From: Opacimonas sp040514355 | GTDB lineage: Bacteria; Pseudomonadota; Gammaproteobacteria; Enterobacterales; Alteromonadaceae | Direction of reading: 5' to 3' | NCBI GenBank assembly: GCA_040514355.1 | Contig: JBEVCF010000090.1 | Coordinates: 13,613-77,612, forward strand | Length of the DNA: 64,000 nucleotides | Part shown: in pieces, positions 35,801-45,960 of the stretch | Layout: each line of letters starts with the position of its first letter | Numbering within the stretch: the stretch's first letter is position 1 | Position numbers and translations under genes: made by a program | Notes under the pieces: generated by a model | Seen by the model: only the letters and a program-made list of their open reading frames with translations | What the model was told of the DNA's origin: nothing | The model's database searches: none

Positions 35801-38533
35801 TTAGCTTTTGCTTTTATGAAAGGCACGCGCAATGCGGTCTTTTAAGTGGGTACGATGGATTTTCGTCGGTGTATCACCCCGACGCGTAGACAGCGTTTCA
35901 TCCAATTGCTGCAATGTATACAACGCAGTTGCTTGTGCGATGCTATCGTGGCGACTGGCTTTTTCTAGACCTGACATTGCAATCAAGCGATTCACATATT
36001 CCACTTGTAAATGCTGGCGGTAGGTATTGACCGAGCCGCGCATATCGTCCGCAAAGACAGCAGCAGTTAAATCTGCCATCACTTCATGCAATGGGTAGGT
36101 ATTACCATAAGTTGTGCTGTCGGTGATCCGTTTTTGCACAGCAGGGTGCAAGAGATGATCAAACACGCGTTTTTGCATATTTAATAGCATGTCATGCACT
36201 TTGGGATCTTCATTACGACCATAATTGGTAAATCCGCGACGTTGACGTTGCAAGAAGGCATATAGCGGCTCCATATCTTCAATCGCATCAGGTGCAAATA
36301 AGTACTTGCTCAGTGCCTGCATGGCTTGTTTTTGCTTGGTTTCCGGTACAGGCGTATAAGGAACGTCATAGCCCTCTTGACCCACTACTGCACGGTTAAT
36401 ATGGACACCACCGATGTAACGCGACATCACGCCGGTTTGTGTGCGCATGTTACCGGCAATAATATTAGCAGCGACCAACAAGTCTTGATGACTCTCACCA
36501 GGTTGTAAAACGCGGTCTTTGAGCTTGCCAGCTACATCGTGCATCCGTTCGATGTATTGTTCGGCATAGGTGACTGCATCGCTAGACATATCGCCAATCA
36601 TCACGAACGGATCAATGTGGCGTCCTGGCGCACGCATATCATCAGCATCGTTACCAAAAATTAATTCTGGTTGTGTCGATTTGGCCAATATAGCCTCTAG
36701 ACGTTGTGCTTCTGCTTCAGGATCGTCCAGCCCTTGTGAGTAACCATAGTAAATGGCCCAATCATCATAAGCACCTGGTGCATAGTCATAATAATCACCT
36801 TGTGCCTCACCGATAGGTGCTAAGTTGATTGGCGCATAGTCCATCACAGATGCAGTGATCGCACCTTGCGTAATCTCTGGATTATGCACATCTTCCACTG
36901 AGTAACGCGTAGATGCTTTCATATTGTGGTTCAGGCCTAAGGTATGACCCACTTCGTGCAGGATCAGATGCAATAGACCTTGACGCATGATTTCGTTTTT
37001 GTCTAAATCATAAAAATCAGAAGTGCCATCAGCCCCAATAAGGTTGCCTAAGGCAATGCCGGCACTGATATCAAAGCCTTTTGAGCAGAATAACTTTTCA
37101 CCGTGGTGGGCATGGTCATCTGCCAGGGCTTGCATGTCTTGTTCAATATCCAACATAGTGCCTTGCGTAAACATGCCGTCGTATAACCAACGGTTGCTCA
37201 TAAACACAAACTCAAGCATGATGTCAGCGCCGATGATTTCACCGGTAATGGGGTTGGCTAAGCTAGGACCGTAACCGCCGAACGGAGGGCGAGGTGAGCT
37301 CGTCCAGCGCAGGACATTGTAGCGCACATCATCCGCTGTCCAATCAGCATCGTCAGGCTGTACGCGTACTTCCAAGGCGTTGCTGATCCCTGCTTTTTCA
37401 AAAGCCGAATTCCATGCTAACACGCCTTCTTTAACCGTTTCACGCCATTCTTCTGGAGTCGTGTTTTCAATCCACCAAACAATCGGTTGCACAGGGTCAG
37501 ACACCGCAGCCGTTGGTTCTTTTTTCTCCAAATGCCAGCGCGTGATGAAATCTTGATATGGCGTGGTGCTCGGTGAGGTCTGCACCTCTTTGTACGTACC
37601 AAAGTAACCGACACGAGCATCATCGGCACGCGGGACGAAGTTATTATCAGGCAGTTTGACAAACGCATGTTGTAACGAGATGGTGGTAAAACGAGGGTCG
37701 ACGTTGCCACCCGTACCAAAGTTGCGCGGTGTCATATTTTCATACACGTAATCGACTACTACGTGGGTATTCTCTGGGAAATTATCAAAACGGTTAAATC
37801 GGGTTTTGTCTTTTGACAATTTACCTGGTTTGAAGCGATTTTTGTCACGTTTGGGGTCGCGTGATGGCATAGGTGCAATGCGATGAATGTTTTCGTTGAG
37901 CACTAATTTACCTAAATCCACCACAAGCTTACCATCTTTATCAAACTCCACTTTGGTTGAAACTAGCAGTGCTTCAGAGCGGTTTGCATTTGCTGCGCGG
38001 CTCAGGGCATTGTCTTCGTCAAATTGATAGTAATCCGAAATACCAATCACATCTAAGCGATCGAAGTATTGACGAAATTCAATGAGCTTTTCACTGCGGT
38101 AAGCACCGCGAAAGTGCCCAGCATCGACCACGCCGTTTACTGTTTTGGCAAAGTATAGAATGGGGGTATTGAGCTGTTCAGCATCTAGCACTAATTTGGC
38201 AGAGCCAGTTTTGGGATCTTGATAAATATCCACATAGCCAGGGATATGCTCCATGTCTTTGACAATATCCTCTAGGGTTTTTTCTTTTGCTTCCTCTTTC
38301 TCTTTATCCGTGTCTTCTGCGTCGCCATCTTTGGCTTCTGCTGCTTGTTGTTTATTAGCAGGTTGGGGCTTAGCAGGTGTCGCAGGCTCGTCTTTATTAA
38401 CCCACGCATAAGTTAATTTTGTTTGATGGGCATCAAAGCTGTGTGTTTGTTCAGCCAGTACAGTGGGTACAGTTACTGTTATATTCAACGACATGGCTAA
38501 CGCCAATGTTGATAACGAAAAAGGCACTTTCAT
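35801..38533 (-). CDS. secreted zinc-dependent metalloprotease with DUF5117/DUF4953 domains
   Basis: 910 residues. The signal peptide (cleavage near VLAEQ) is followed by a highly charged Ala/Glu/Lys/Asp-rich linker at about 45-85. A DUF5117-like region comes next, then the zincin site HEVGHTLGLNHN (HExxHxxGxxH, about 530-542), with the Met-turn plausibly at ASVMDY. The C-terminal DUF4953 portion continues to the end. These are large periplasmic or outer-membrane-associated zincins common in Alteromonadales and Bacteroidetes, with unknown substrates. The ATG has GGAGA 7 bp upstream. The 3' end uses the bidirectional terminator shared with hldE. Confidence 0.88.
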   Translation of the reverse strand: MKVPFSLSTLALAMSLNITVTVPTVLAEQTHSFDAHQTKLTYAWVNKDEPATPAKPQPANKQQAAEAKDGDAEDTDKEKEEAKEKTLEDIVKDMEHIPGYVDIYQDPKTGSAKLVLDAEQLNTPILYFAKTVNGVVDAGHFRGAYRSEKLIEFRQYFDRLDVIGISDYYQFDEDNALSRAANANRSEALLVSTKVEFDKDGKLVVDLGKLVLNENIHRIAPMPSRDPKRDKNRFKPGKLSKDKTRFNRFDNFPENTHVVVDYVYENMTPRNFGTGGNVDPRFTTISLQHAFVKLPDNNFVPRADDARVGYFGTYKEVQTSPSTTPYQDFITRWHLEKKEPTAAVSDPVQPIVWWIENTTPEEWRETVKEGVLAWNSAFEKAGISNALEVRVQPDDADWTADDVRYNVLRWTSSPRPPFGGYGPSLANPITGEIIGADIMLEFVFMSNRWLYDGMFTQGTMLDIEQDMQALADDHAHHGEKLFCSKGFDISAGIALGNLIGADGTSDFYDLDKNEIMRQGLLHLILHEVGHTLGLNHNMKASTRYSVEDVHNPEITQGAITASVMDYAPINLAPIGEAQGDYYDYAPGAYDDWAIYYGYSQGLDDPEAEAQRLEAILAKSTQPELIFGNDADDMRAPGRHIDPFVMIGDMSSDAVTYAEQYIERMHDVAGKLKDRVLQPGESHQDLLVAANIIAGNMRTQTGVMSRYIGGVHINRAVVGQEGYDVPYTPVPETKQKQAMQALSKYLFAPDAIEDMEPLYAFLQRQRRGFTNYGRNEDPKVHDMLLNMQKRVFDHLLHPAVQKRITDSTTYGNTYPLHEVMADLTAAVFADDMRGSVNTYRQHLQVEYVNRLIAMSGLEKASRHDSIAQATALYTLQQLDETLSTRRGDTPTKIHRTHLKDRIARAFHKSKS

Positions 38534-38667
38534 ACATATTCTCCATGTTTTAACCCAATAATGATAACGAAAAGCAAATCAAAAGGTCAGGTCTAAGACT
38601 GGAATTGTATTTACAAGTTTGTAACAAAGCTTTACAAATATAAAAAACACGCTTAAAGGGACGTCAA

Positions 38668-39513
38668 ATGAAAGTCGTGATAATGAGTATCATTGCATTA
38701 ATCGCCTTTGCTGCTAATTCGGTGTTATGCCGACTAGCCTTACATGAAACTGATATTGATCCCGCCTCGTTCACAACCGTCCGCTTGGTTTCTGCCGCAT
38801 TTATGCTCAGTATCATTGTACTTTTTTCAGTCAAAGGTACGTCTACTAAGACTTTTTTCGCTCAGGGCAGTTGGTCAGGCTCGATCGCCTTATTTGTGTA
38901 TGCTGCAGCATTTTCACTCGCCTACATTGAATTGACGGCTGCCACCGGTGCGTTGATTTTGTTCGGTATGGTACAAGTCGCTATGCTGAGTATAAGTTTT
39001 GCACAAGGACAACGCTTTACTCGCTGGCAGTGGTTGGGGTTTAGTTTGGCGATAGTAGGGCTGTTACTGCTCTTTTTGCCCTCTGCAAGTAATCCTGATG
39101 TATTGAGTGCATGTCTAATGGCCATAGCGGGAGTAGCGTGGGGGGTATATTCCATTTTAGGTAAAGGCGTTAGTCAACCACTGCTCATGACCTGCGGTAA
39201 CTTTGTGCGCAGTATTCCATTAACCCTTGTATTGTCGGTTTTATGGCTTACTCACTTCCAAGTTGATGCGTTGGGTTTGTGGTATGCCGTTCTGTCCGGA
39301 GCCTTGGCATCGGGTCTTGGCTATGCGGTTTGGTATGGGGTTTTACCTAGCATACCCGGTACACAAGCAGCTACTCTTCAATTAGCCGTACCGGTGATCG
39401 CCACAGTAGGTGGCATCGTGCTACTGGATGAATCATTAACAACCATGTTTGTACTCGCCAGTATCAGTATCCTTGGTGGGATTGGGTTGGTGCTAAAAGC
39501 ATCTAAGCCTTAG
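38668..39513 (+). CDS. DMT-superfamily (EamA) transporter
   Basis: 281 residues forming ten predicted helices in two EamA repeats. It begins IALIAFAANSVLCRLAL and has AATGALILFGMVQVAML in the first repeat and ASGLGYAVWYGVLPS in the second. It is a probable inner-membrane exporter of small metabolites or amino acids, substrate unknown. A GGGA Shine-Dalgarno precedes the ATG. It converges on the ABC exporter gene with a 4-bp overlap of stops. Confidence 0.88.
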   Translation: MKVVIMSIIALIAFAANSVLCRLALHETDIDPASFTTVRLVSAAFMLSIIVLFSVKGTSTKTFFAQGSWSGSIALFVYAAAFSLAYIELTAATGALILFGMVQVAMLSISFAQGQRFTRWQWLGFSLAIVGLLLLFLPSASNPDVLSACLMAIAGVAWGVYSILGKGVSQPLLMTCGNFVRSIPLTLVLSVLWLTHFQVDALGLWYAVLSGALASGLGYAVWYGVLPSIPGTQAATLQLAVPVIATVGGIVLLDESLTTMFVLASISILGGIGLVLKASKP

Positions 39514-41270
39514 TGGATAAATTGTAACTCAGCTAATTCACGATAGAGAGGGCACGTGTCTAATAAGGTTTCATGGCGTCCTTGTGCAATGATCTGACCT
39601 TGGTCCATGACAATAATCAGATCCGCATCTTGCACCGTCGCCAGCCGATGTGCAATCACAATACTGGTGCGATTTTCCATGAGATTAGCCAGTGCCTCCT
39701 GGATGCTTTTTTCACTGCTGGCATCCAGGGCACTGGTAGCTTCATCAAGTAATAATATGGGACGGTTTGCCAGCATTGCGCGCGCAATCGCGATGCGTTG
39801 TTTTTGACCGCCGGAGAGTTTGACACCGCGCTCACCCACTAATGTGGCGTAGCCTTGTTCTAGTTCAGTGATAAAGTCATGTGCATGCGCCATCTTTGCC
39901 GCCGCTTCAATGCGCACTTGGCTGGCATGCTGGTCACCATAGGCAATGTTGTTGGCGACATCGGTGGCAAACATAACCGGCTCTTGAGGAACCAGTGCAA
40001 ACCAACTGCGGATATCTTGTAAGTTCATACTATGCGTTGGTTGACCGTTGAGTAAAATGTGGCCTTGCTGGGGTGTATAAAACCCGAGTAACAAATCAAA
40101 CAAGGTGGATTTGCCAGCACCAGATGGTCCTACTAATGCAATTTTTTGGTGTTTGAAGAGGTCAAAAGATACCTCATTTAATACCGTTTTACGCGTATTA
40201 GGATAGGTAAAAGAAAGGTGTTCTAAACGCACTACTGCTTGCGTGTCAGAGGACGTGTCTGAGTGTACCGAGCGCGATGGGAGTGTCTCTAACACATGCT
40301 GATTTTGCTTAGGAATAGGCGTGGCAAGTAAGTCTCGTATGCGTTGGGATGCACCTTTAGCTTTTTGGATTTCACCGATCACTTCACTGATGGTAGCGAC
40401 GGCACCACCTGCCAAGACAGCATAAAAAATAAACGCACTTAAAGAGCCTGCTGAAATCATACCAGACATGACGGATGTCGCGCCTAACCAAGCCACTACG
40501 ACCACAGCAAAAATGGCTACCCCCATAATGCTGACCACTAATAAAGCGCGATAGTGAATGCGTTTAGCTGAGGTATGCATAACCGTTTCGATTTTATCGT
40601 GTAAGTCTGCAATGTCCTTGGCTTCGTTATTGTAAGCTTGGATGGTGTGGATACCGTGCAAAGATTGATCGATATGCGCGCTCATGCCTGCTACATCATC
40701 TTGGGTTTTTTGGGCAAAGTGCCGTACTCTTCTACCCACTAATTTAATAGGGAGTAGAATAATGGGAATGGTAATTAAGACCAATAATGTTAATTTTGCG
40801 GAGGTAAAAAACATTAGTAGGACTGCACCGATTAGAGTCACACAGGCACGGATGGCCATTGATAGTCCCATGCCAATTACACTCTGCAATAGCGTTGTAT
40901 CACTGGTAAAACGCGAGATGACTTCACCGGTACGATGTTCATTATAAAATGCCATGTCCAAGTACAGCATGTGTTGATAAAGTGCCGCGCGGATATTGGC
41001 GCTGACACGCTCGCCCAACCAGATCATGTTGTAAAAACGGAAATAAGTGGCAATACACCCTACCAGTGCAATTCCTAAGACAGCTAGCAGTAAGCGATTG
41101 AGTACGTTGGGATCGTTGGCGGCAAATCCTTCATCGATAACATATTTAATGCCTTGTCCAAGTACCAACCATGCACTGGCACTGATTAGCAAGGCCACCA
41201 TGGCCACGACAATGCGACCTTTGTGTGGTTTGAGATATTGGTATAGCCAAAGCAGTAGAGAGTTTTGCAT
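39510..41270 (-). CDS. ABC exporter, fused permease-ATPase (MsbA/LmrA-like half-transporter)
   Basis: 586 residues. Six transmembrane helices lie in about 1-310 (ABC type-1 exporter domain, with EVISRFTSDTTLLQSVIG). The nucleotide-binding domain has Walker A GPSGAGKST, Q-loop VPQEPVMF, signature LSGGQKQRIAIARAML, Walker B ILLLDEATSALD and H-loop IVIAHRLATV. It acts as a homodimer; substrate unknown. It lies 64 bp downstream of the PQQ-linked M16 peptidase on the same strand and may be read through from the pqq operon, so export of PQQ or peptide debris is possible but unproven. Confidence 0.88.
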   Translation of the reverse strand: MQNSLLLWLYQYLKPHKGRIVVAMVALLISASAWLVLGQGIKYVIDEGFAANDPNVLNRLLLAVLGIALVGCIATYFRFYNMIWLGERVSANIRAALYQHMLYLDMAFYNEHRTGEVISRFTSDTTLLQSVIGMGLSMAIRACVTLIGAVLLMFFTSAKLTLLVLITIPIILLPIKLVGRRVRHFAQKTQDDVAGMSAHIDQSLHGIHTIQAYNNEAKDIADLHDKIETVMHTSAKRIHYRALLVVSIMGVAIFAVVVVAWLGATSVMSGMISAGSLSAFIFYAVLAGGAVATISEVIGEIQKAKGASQRIRDLLATPIPKQNQHVLETLPSRSVHSDTSSDTQAVVRLEHLSFTYPNTRKTVLNEVSFDLFKHQKIALVGPSGAGKSTLFDLLLGFYTPQQGHILLNGQPTHSMNLQDIRSWFALVPQEPVMFATDVANNIAYGDQHASQVRIEAAAKMAHAHDFITELEQGYATLVGERGVKLSGGQKQRIAIARAMLANRPILLLDEATSALDASSEKSIQEALANLMENRTSIVIAHRLATVQDADLIIVMDQGQIIAQGRHETLLDTCPLYRELAELQFIH

Positions 41271-41334
41271 AACGCATTGTCGATGAAAAAAAAAGTATTA
41301 TGCGCTGATTATACGCAAAAGGTGAACAAAAGAT

Positions 41335-42804
41335 TTATGCATGCTCAAAGATAGTGTCGATCCATGCTTGTCGAGTGCTGATGCACTTGTCTGAGACTGC
41401 CCAAAGATAGCATTGGTTTTCTTTGACAAAATATCCCATGGCATAACAATCTCCGGAAATCCTGGGCTCCCAGGGTACACTTGACAATAATTTGGTATTG
41501 AGGCCATCCGGCGAGATGGGTAACAAAGCTATCCATTGCTCGGTTTCACAATACATACGCTCTGTAAAATCATGTTGCATGGTAATGGCACGGTGGTACA
41601 AAGCCTCAATATGTTTGGGGCAAGAGGCATGTCGGATATCCGTGGTGCAGGAGATGTCATGCACGATATTGGCTGTTGTTGCAGGCTTTGTGTAATGAGG
41701 TAGAGTGATGGGTCTGGTACCAGGCAATTTACCCATTCTAGTAGAATTTGGCTGAGTCTGTAGCACTTGATATGGCGCCATCGTTCTCGAAAATGATAAT
41801 TGCTGTGGTTCATCGCTTTCTTTGCAGCGCAGTAGTTTTTTTATGCTAGGTGGAAATTTATGGTCAAGATTTTCGGCTTGCATATCATACGACCAATGTT
41901 CACGAATAAAATCGTGTAAGTAAGTCCCAACTTCCTGCCAGTCAGATTGCGTAATTCGAATTGCAAACTTTTTGTTCTGGTTTAAGTATGGCTCTATCAT
42001 GAGGTCGCTAAAGCGACGTTGCCAAATATCTTCATGGGCGATACAAAAAGCATGTAAATCAGCAGCTAACCACCAAGAACTCACTAAGTCCTCACTTTTA
42101 GCAAAAGTAAAAGACTTAGGATAATAGATATCATCAAGTGAATAACGCTCGGCGGTCACCGTTTTACGTTGAGCAAATTGCACTTGTTCATCAATACTGG
42201 GGATCATAGCTGTTGTATCTTCCCAAAAAGAGGCATCTAACCCTGTACTCAAACAATGGATATTTTCTGCTGAGTAAAACTGTTTTTTATATGCAATGAT
42301 GTCTATTAAGGACACTTGATTGATGGTGTCGGAGTAGCCACCCCAGTGATAATATTTGTGTAAGCGCGCATCATCTCGCCACATTTTGATCATACGCTGG
42401 TAATGAGGCTGGTGTTCGTAAAACGATAATTCTTGAAAAATCACCCCATCGCGTTCTAACTCAATATCTTTCTCATTGTAGGTAATACACTGCAAACCGG
42501 CATAAATAAAGCGCACGAGGTGTTTTAAGCTCGCCTTATCTGGTGCGGTGACAAAAAAAAGTGTTTCGTTATTTTGGCTACTAGCATTAATTTCACAAGG
42601 TGTCAGTGCAGTTAGCGCAAATAAGTTATGGGGTTCAGGGTAGTACTGTGAATAACGGAATACCAGATGTTCACATATATGGGCAATGCCTGAATCATCG
42701 ATCGTAGGCGTTGGAATGATGAATAATGCGACGCAATCATCACCAGGGACATCTGTCCAAGTTAAACCAGTAGCAAACGTATGTGTGGTACTGGTTTGAC
42801 TCAT
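41335..42804 (-). CDS. M16-family zinc peptidase of the PQQ operon (PqqF-like role)
   Basis: 489 residues. The inverted zinc motif HICEH (His42, Glu45, His46) and the later ligand Glu in GVIFQEL (near 125) are intact. The context GIAHICEHLVFRYSQYYPEPHN resembles the PreP/M16C branch more than classical PqqF. It is half the length of Klebsiella PqqF (about 760), so it may work as a homodimer or with another subunit. Its start overlaps the pqqE end by 4 bp. The likely job is proteolysis of crosslinked PqqA. No signal peptide is present. Confidence 0.78.
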   Translation of the reverse strand: MSQTSTTHTFATGLTWTDVPGDDCVALFIIPTPTIDDSGIAHICEHLVFRYSQYYPEPHNLFALTALTPCEINASSQNNETLFFVTAPDKASLKHLVRFIYAGLQCITYNEKDIELERDGVIFQELSFYEHQPHYQRMIKMWRDDARLHKYYHWGGYSDTINQVSLIDIIAYKKQFYSAENIHCLSTGLDASFWEDTTAMIPSIDEQVQFAQRKTVTAERYSLDDIYYPKSFTFAKSEDLVSSWWLAADLHAFCIAHEDIWQRRFSDLMIEPYLNQNKKFAIRITQSDWQEVGTYLHDFIREHWSYDMQAENLDHKFPPSIKKLLRCKESDEPQQLSFSRTMAPYQVLQTQPNSTRMGKLPGTRPITLPHYTKPATTANIVHDISCTTDIRHASCPKHIEALYHRAITMQHDFTERMYCETEQWIALLPISPDGLNTKLLSSVPWEPRISGDCYAMGYFVKENQCYLWAVSDKCISTRQAWIDTIFEHA

Positions 42805-43934
42805 TCGTTATCCTCAAGCAAAGCGATGGGAATGTCAGTTTTAGGATCGCGATAATACAGTGGTTGTGTCACCGGGTTTCGGTCGTTGATAATAGACTGT
42901 ATGACATGGTGATTTGGGGACTTGTCACATACGGGATCTGTATTGTGCATATCGCCCGTCAACATGAAAGCTTGGCAACGACAACCACCGAAATCTTTGT
43001 CTTTTTCATCACAATCACGACAAGGTGACGGTAACCAATCCGTACCTCGGAATTTGTTGAATGAAAAATCGCCGTGCCAAATGTCGTGCAGAGACTTGTC
43101 TTTTACATTGGGAAAGTCCAAGGGCAGGATCTTGGCCGAATGACACGGCAGTGCTGAACCGTCAGGCGCCACCGTCAGAAAGGTCGATGCCCAGCCATTC
43201 ATACATGCTTTGGGGCGAGTTTCAAAATAGTCTGGTGTAACAAAGATAAATTTTGGTCCATTGGTTTGTTGCTTACGCCAAGTATTGACCCTGTTCTCTG
43301 CAATTTCAAGTTGTTGTTTGGTAGGCAGTAAGTGATCGCGGTTCAAATGCGCCCAGCCATAGTATTGCACCGTGGCTAATTCTACAAAATCGCCCTTGAG
43401 ATCATGACTGAGTTGTAACACCTCATCAATGCCATCGATATTTTGCGCCGTTAGGCAAAAATTCAATACCATAGGGTAATCATACGCTTTGATTAACTGA
43501 GCAATGGTGAGTTTTTGTTCAAACGAATGTCGCTTGTTGCCAATTAAATCATTGGCGTCAGCATTGGCTGCTTGGAAACTGAGTTGAATATGGTCTAAAC
43601 CAGCCTCTTTTAAGGCTTTGATGCGTTTTTCATTTAAGCCAATGCCAGATGTGATGAGGTTGGTGTAAAACCCCAACTCACTGGCATGAGCCACTAATGC
43701 TTCTAAGTCCTTGCGCAAAAGTGGCTCACCACCTGAGAATCCTAACTGGACTGCTCCCATTTCACGGGCTTCCGACAAGACCCGCTTCCAAGTTTGCGTA
43801 TCGCACTCATTGTCTTTGCTGGTCAGTTGTACTGGATTTGAGCAGTATGGACAGTGCAGAGGACACTCGTAGGTCAATTCTGCAAGTAACCACAACGGTG
43901 GACCAACATCGTGCTTGGGGCTAGATTTACTCAT
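42801..43934 (-). CDS. pqqE: PQQ biosynthesis radical SAM enzyme PqqE
   Basis: 377 residues from the ATG at 43934, overlapping the pqqD end by 8 bp; a start nine codons upstream is less likely. ECPLHCPYCSNP carries the CxxxCxxC radical-SAM cluster ligands and FSGGEPLLR the SAM-binding GGE. The C-terminal SPASM region has CMNGWASTFLTVAPDG, PCHSAKILP and CRDCDEKDKDFGGCRCQAF. It forms the Glu-Tyr carbon-carbon crosslink in PqqA presented by PqqD. All expected cysteine clusters are present. Confidence 0.95.
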   Translation of the reverse strand: MSKSSPKHDVGPPLWLLAELTYECPLHCPYCSNPVQLTSKDNECDTQTWKRVLSEAREMGAVQLGFSGGEPLLRKDLEALVAHASELGFYTNLITSGIGLNEKRIKALKEAGLDHIQLSFQAANADANDLIGNKRHSFEQKLTIAQLIKAYDYPMVLNFCLTAQNIDGIDEVLQLSHDLKGDFVELATVQYYGWAHLNRDHLLPTKQQLEIAENRVNTWRKQQTNGPKFIFVTPDYFETRPKACMNGWASTFLTVAPDGSALPCHSAKILPLDFPNVKDKSLHDIWHGDFSFNKFRGTDWLPSPCRDCDEKDKDFGGCRCQAFMLTGDMHNTDPVCDKSPNHHVIQSIINDRNPVTQPLYYRDPKTDIPIALLEDNE

Positions 43935-44190
43935 AGTTGATCCAATTTTTTTCGTGGGCATGTGCTAAAAACATTTGGACATCTTGGTCCAAATCATCCG
44001 GCGCATCAGGAAACTTCTCACGTAGTGCAGCAATAATATCTCGGTCAGATTTACTGCCATTCACTTGCAAGAGAATTTCTGCGGCGCTCTGATTGAGATT
44101 TACCATGCCTTCTGGAAACAGCAGTACATAGCTATCTTGCGCTTTTTCAAACTGCAATTTGTATAATTTGTTCATGGTAATATTTTGCAT
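43927..44190 (-). CDS. pqqD: PqqA-binding chaperone PqqD
   Basis: 87 residues, a typical RiPP recognition element. Motifs are YVLLFPEGMVNLNQSAAEILLQVNG and DLDQDVQMFLAHAHEKNWI. It binds PqqA and delivers it to PqqE. It overlaps the pqqE start by 8 bp and lies 15 bp after pqqC. An in-frame ATG at residue 6 is an alternative start. Confidence 0.93.
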   Translation of the reverse strand: MQNITMNKLYKLQFEKAQDSYVLLFPEGMVNLNQSAAEILLQVNGSKSDRDIIAALREKFPDAPDDLDQDVQMFLAHAHEKNWINYE

Positions 44191-44205
44191 ACGTGTTCCT
44201 AGAAA

Positions 44206-44964
44206 TTACATAAAGCCTTTGTGGCAAATACTTTGGTCAGCGACACCGGTATAAGGTTTGCGGTCAAATTCAAACGCTAAGCTAATGGCGTCAGCCATGC
44301 TCCATAAAACATCGAGTTTGAATTGTAAAATGTTGAGCGCACGCTCTTGTTGACGACGGGTTTCAAAATGTTCCAACGTGATTTCTAGCCCGTGTTGTAC
44401 ATCTCGACGTGCTTGATTTAGGCGCATTTGGAAGTAGCTAAAGCCCTCTGGATCGATCCAATCATAATGTGTAGGCCATGTATCAAGACGACTTTGATGT
44501 ATTTCCGGGGCAAACATTTCGGTCAAGGACGAACATGCCGCTTCTTCCCAAGTGGCGCGTTTGGTGAAATTGATATAAGCCCCTACCGCGAATTTGACGC
44601 CGGGTAACAAGAGTCTTTCACTTAAAATATCGTCACGGGTCAGACCAACTGCTTCACCTAAGCGCAACCACGCCTCAATACCACCCAAACGCGGGTCTCC
44701 GGCTTCACCGTCGTGATCTAAGATACGTTGGATCCACTTGCGACGGGTTTCCATATCCCAGCAATTCGCCATAATCCCCGCATCTTTGACGGGAATAGCG
44801 GCTTGATAAAAAAAGCGATTTGCCACCCAGCCTTGGATCTGTTCTTTAGTACAGAGCCCAGCATTCATGGCTTTGTGAAAAGGGTGATAGATATGATAGT
44901 ACTCCCCTTTGGCACGTAGTTTGGTCTCAAATTCGGTTTTGGTCCAAGGTTGTTGACTCATCAC
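44206..44964 (-). CDS. pqqC: pyrroloquinoline-quinone synthase PqqC
   Basis: 252 residues, the normal size. Recognised segments are YYHIYHPFHKAMNAGLCT, EAWLRLGEAVGLTRDD, FVxxTKR-type region (NFTKRATWEEAACSSLTEMFAP) and RRDVQHGLEITLEHFETR. It catalyses the final ring closure and eight-electron oxidation to PQQ without a metal or other cofactor. It lies 6 bp after pqqB in the operon. Confidence 0.95.
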   Translation of the reverse strand: MMSQQPWTKTEFETKLRAKGEYYHIYHPFHKAMNAGLCTKEQIQGWVANRFFYQAAIPVKDAGIMANCWDMETRRKWIQRILDHDGEAGDPRLGGIEAWLRLGEAVGLTRDDILSERLLLPGVKFAVGAYINFTKRATWEEAACSSLTEMFAPEIHQSRLDTWPTHYDWIDPEGFSYFQMRLNQARRDVQHGLEITLEHFETRRQQERALNILQFKLDVLWSMADAISLAFEFDRKPYTGVADQSICHKGFM

Positions 44965-44970
44965 AGTTCC

Positions 44971-45894
44971 TTAAAATTTTATCTGCATGCCATCATAGGC
45001 CATTTCAATGCCATTCTCACGCAAGTACGCATGTGCAGCTGATGCTTCATTGAGCACGGGGTTGGTATTGTTGATGTGGATCAGAATTTTACGCGCAATA
45101 TCATATTTACCTAACAACGCAATAGTACCATCAGGACCATTAACGGGCATGTGTCCCATTTGTGTCCCTAAGCGATTACTGAACCCTTTTTGGATCATTT
45201 CATCATCAAGCCATAAGGTGCCATCAAATAACACACACTCAGCGTCACTCAACATTTGCAATACTAACGGGTTTGCCTGGACGCATCCCGGCGCATAAAA
45301 GAGATATTTGCCGGTCGCATCATCGATAATTTGTAAACCGATATTATTACCTGGTACCACTTTGTCACGATAGCTAGAGTAAGGTGGCGCATTGGACTCG
45401 AGCACGACAGGTTTGAACGTAATACCACTGACTTCAGGTACTTGTAACGCCTGTTCGAAATCGGTGCCAATTGAACGTCGCTCCAAGCCACCATGCCAGT
45501 GTTTGAGCATGTTAAAAACAGGGAAACCCGTCGTCAAATCCTCATAGACCACATCGGTACAATACACAGGTAAAGGTAGGCCTTCACGCAAGGTTAACAA
45601 GCCTGTAGTATGGTCAATCTGGCTATCCGTTAAGATGATGGATTTGATGGCAGTGCCGCGTTGTTGCTGTGGATCATTGGGCCATAACAGAGGCGTTTGG
45701 TTAATTTGTTGGCGGATGTCAGGGGAGGCGTTGATCAACACCCAATCCGTTCCATTACTGGAAACCGCGATACTGGACTGCGTACGTGCCATGACTGGCA
45801 AGGTTTTGCTGCGACACCCCGCGCAATTCTCACAGTGACAATTCCACTGGGGTACACCACCACCGGCGCCTGAACCTAAAATCAGTATGTGCAT
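44971..45894 (-). CDS. pqqB: PQQ biosynthesis hydroxylase PqqB
   Basis: 307 residues of metallo-beta-lactamase fold. The start MHILILGSGAGGGVPQWNCHC and the CENCAGCR zinc-site cysteines are characteristic. The metal-binding variant of the HxHxDH motif appears as SQIDHTTGLL. The family is an iron-dependent hydroxylase acting on the crosslinked Tyr. It is separated from pqqA by 66 bp containing a hairpin. Confidence 0.94.
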   Translation of the reverse strand: MHILILGSGAGGGVPQWNCHCENCAGCRSKTLPVMARTQSSIAVSSNGTDWVLINASPDIRQQINQTPLLWPNDPQQQRGTAIKSIILTDSQIDHTTGLLTLREGLPLPVYCTDVVYEDLTTGFPVFNMLKHWHGGLERRSIGTDFEQALQVPEVSGITFKPVVLESNAPPYSSYRDKVVPGNNIGLQIIDDATGKYLFYAPGCVQANPLVLQMLSDAECVLFDGTLWLDDEMIQKGFSNRLGTQMGHMPVNGPDGTIALLGKYDIARKILIHINNTNPVLNEASAAHAYLRENGIEMAYDGMQIKF

Positions 45895-45911
45895 TATTTA
45901 TATCCTTCAAG

Positions 45912-45945
45912 CACAAAAAAGGCTGCCATAGGCAACCTTTTTATA
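45912..45945 (-). terminator. pqqA-pqqB intergenic hairpin (attenuator/partial terminator)
   Basis: On the minus strand AAAAAGGTTGCC and GGCAGCCTTTTTT flank a 3-nt loop, giving a stem with one G-U pair followed by a T-run. Such a hairpin after pqqA would let the small precursor mRNA be made in excess of the enzyme genes, as reported for other pqq operons. Confidence 0.75.
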
Positions 45946-45960
45946 GTCTTACAATAGCGT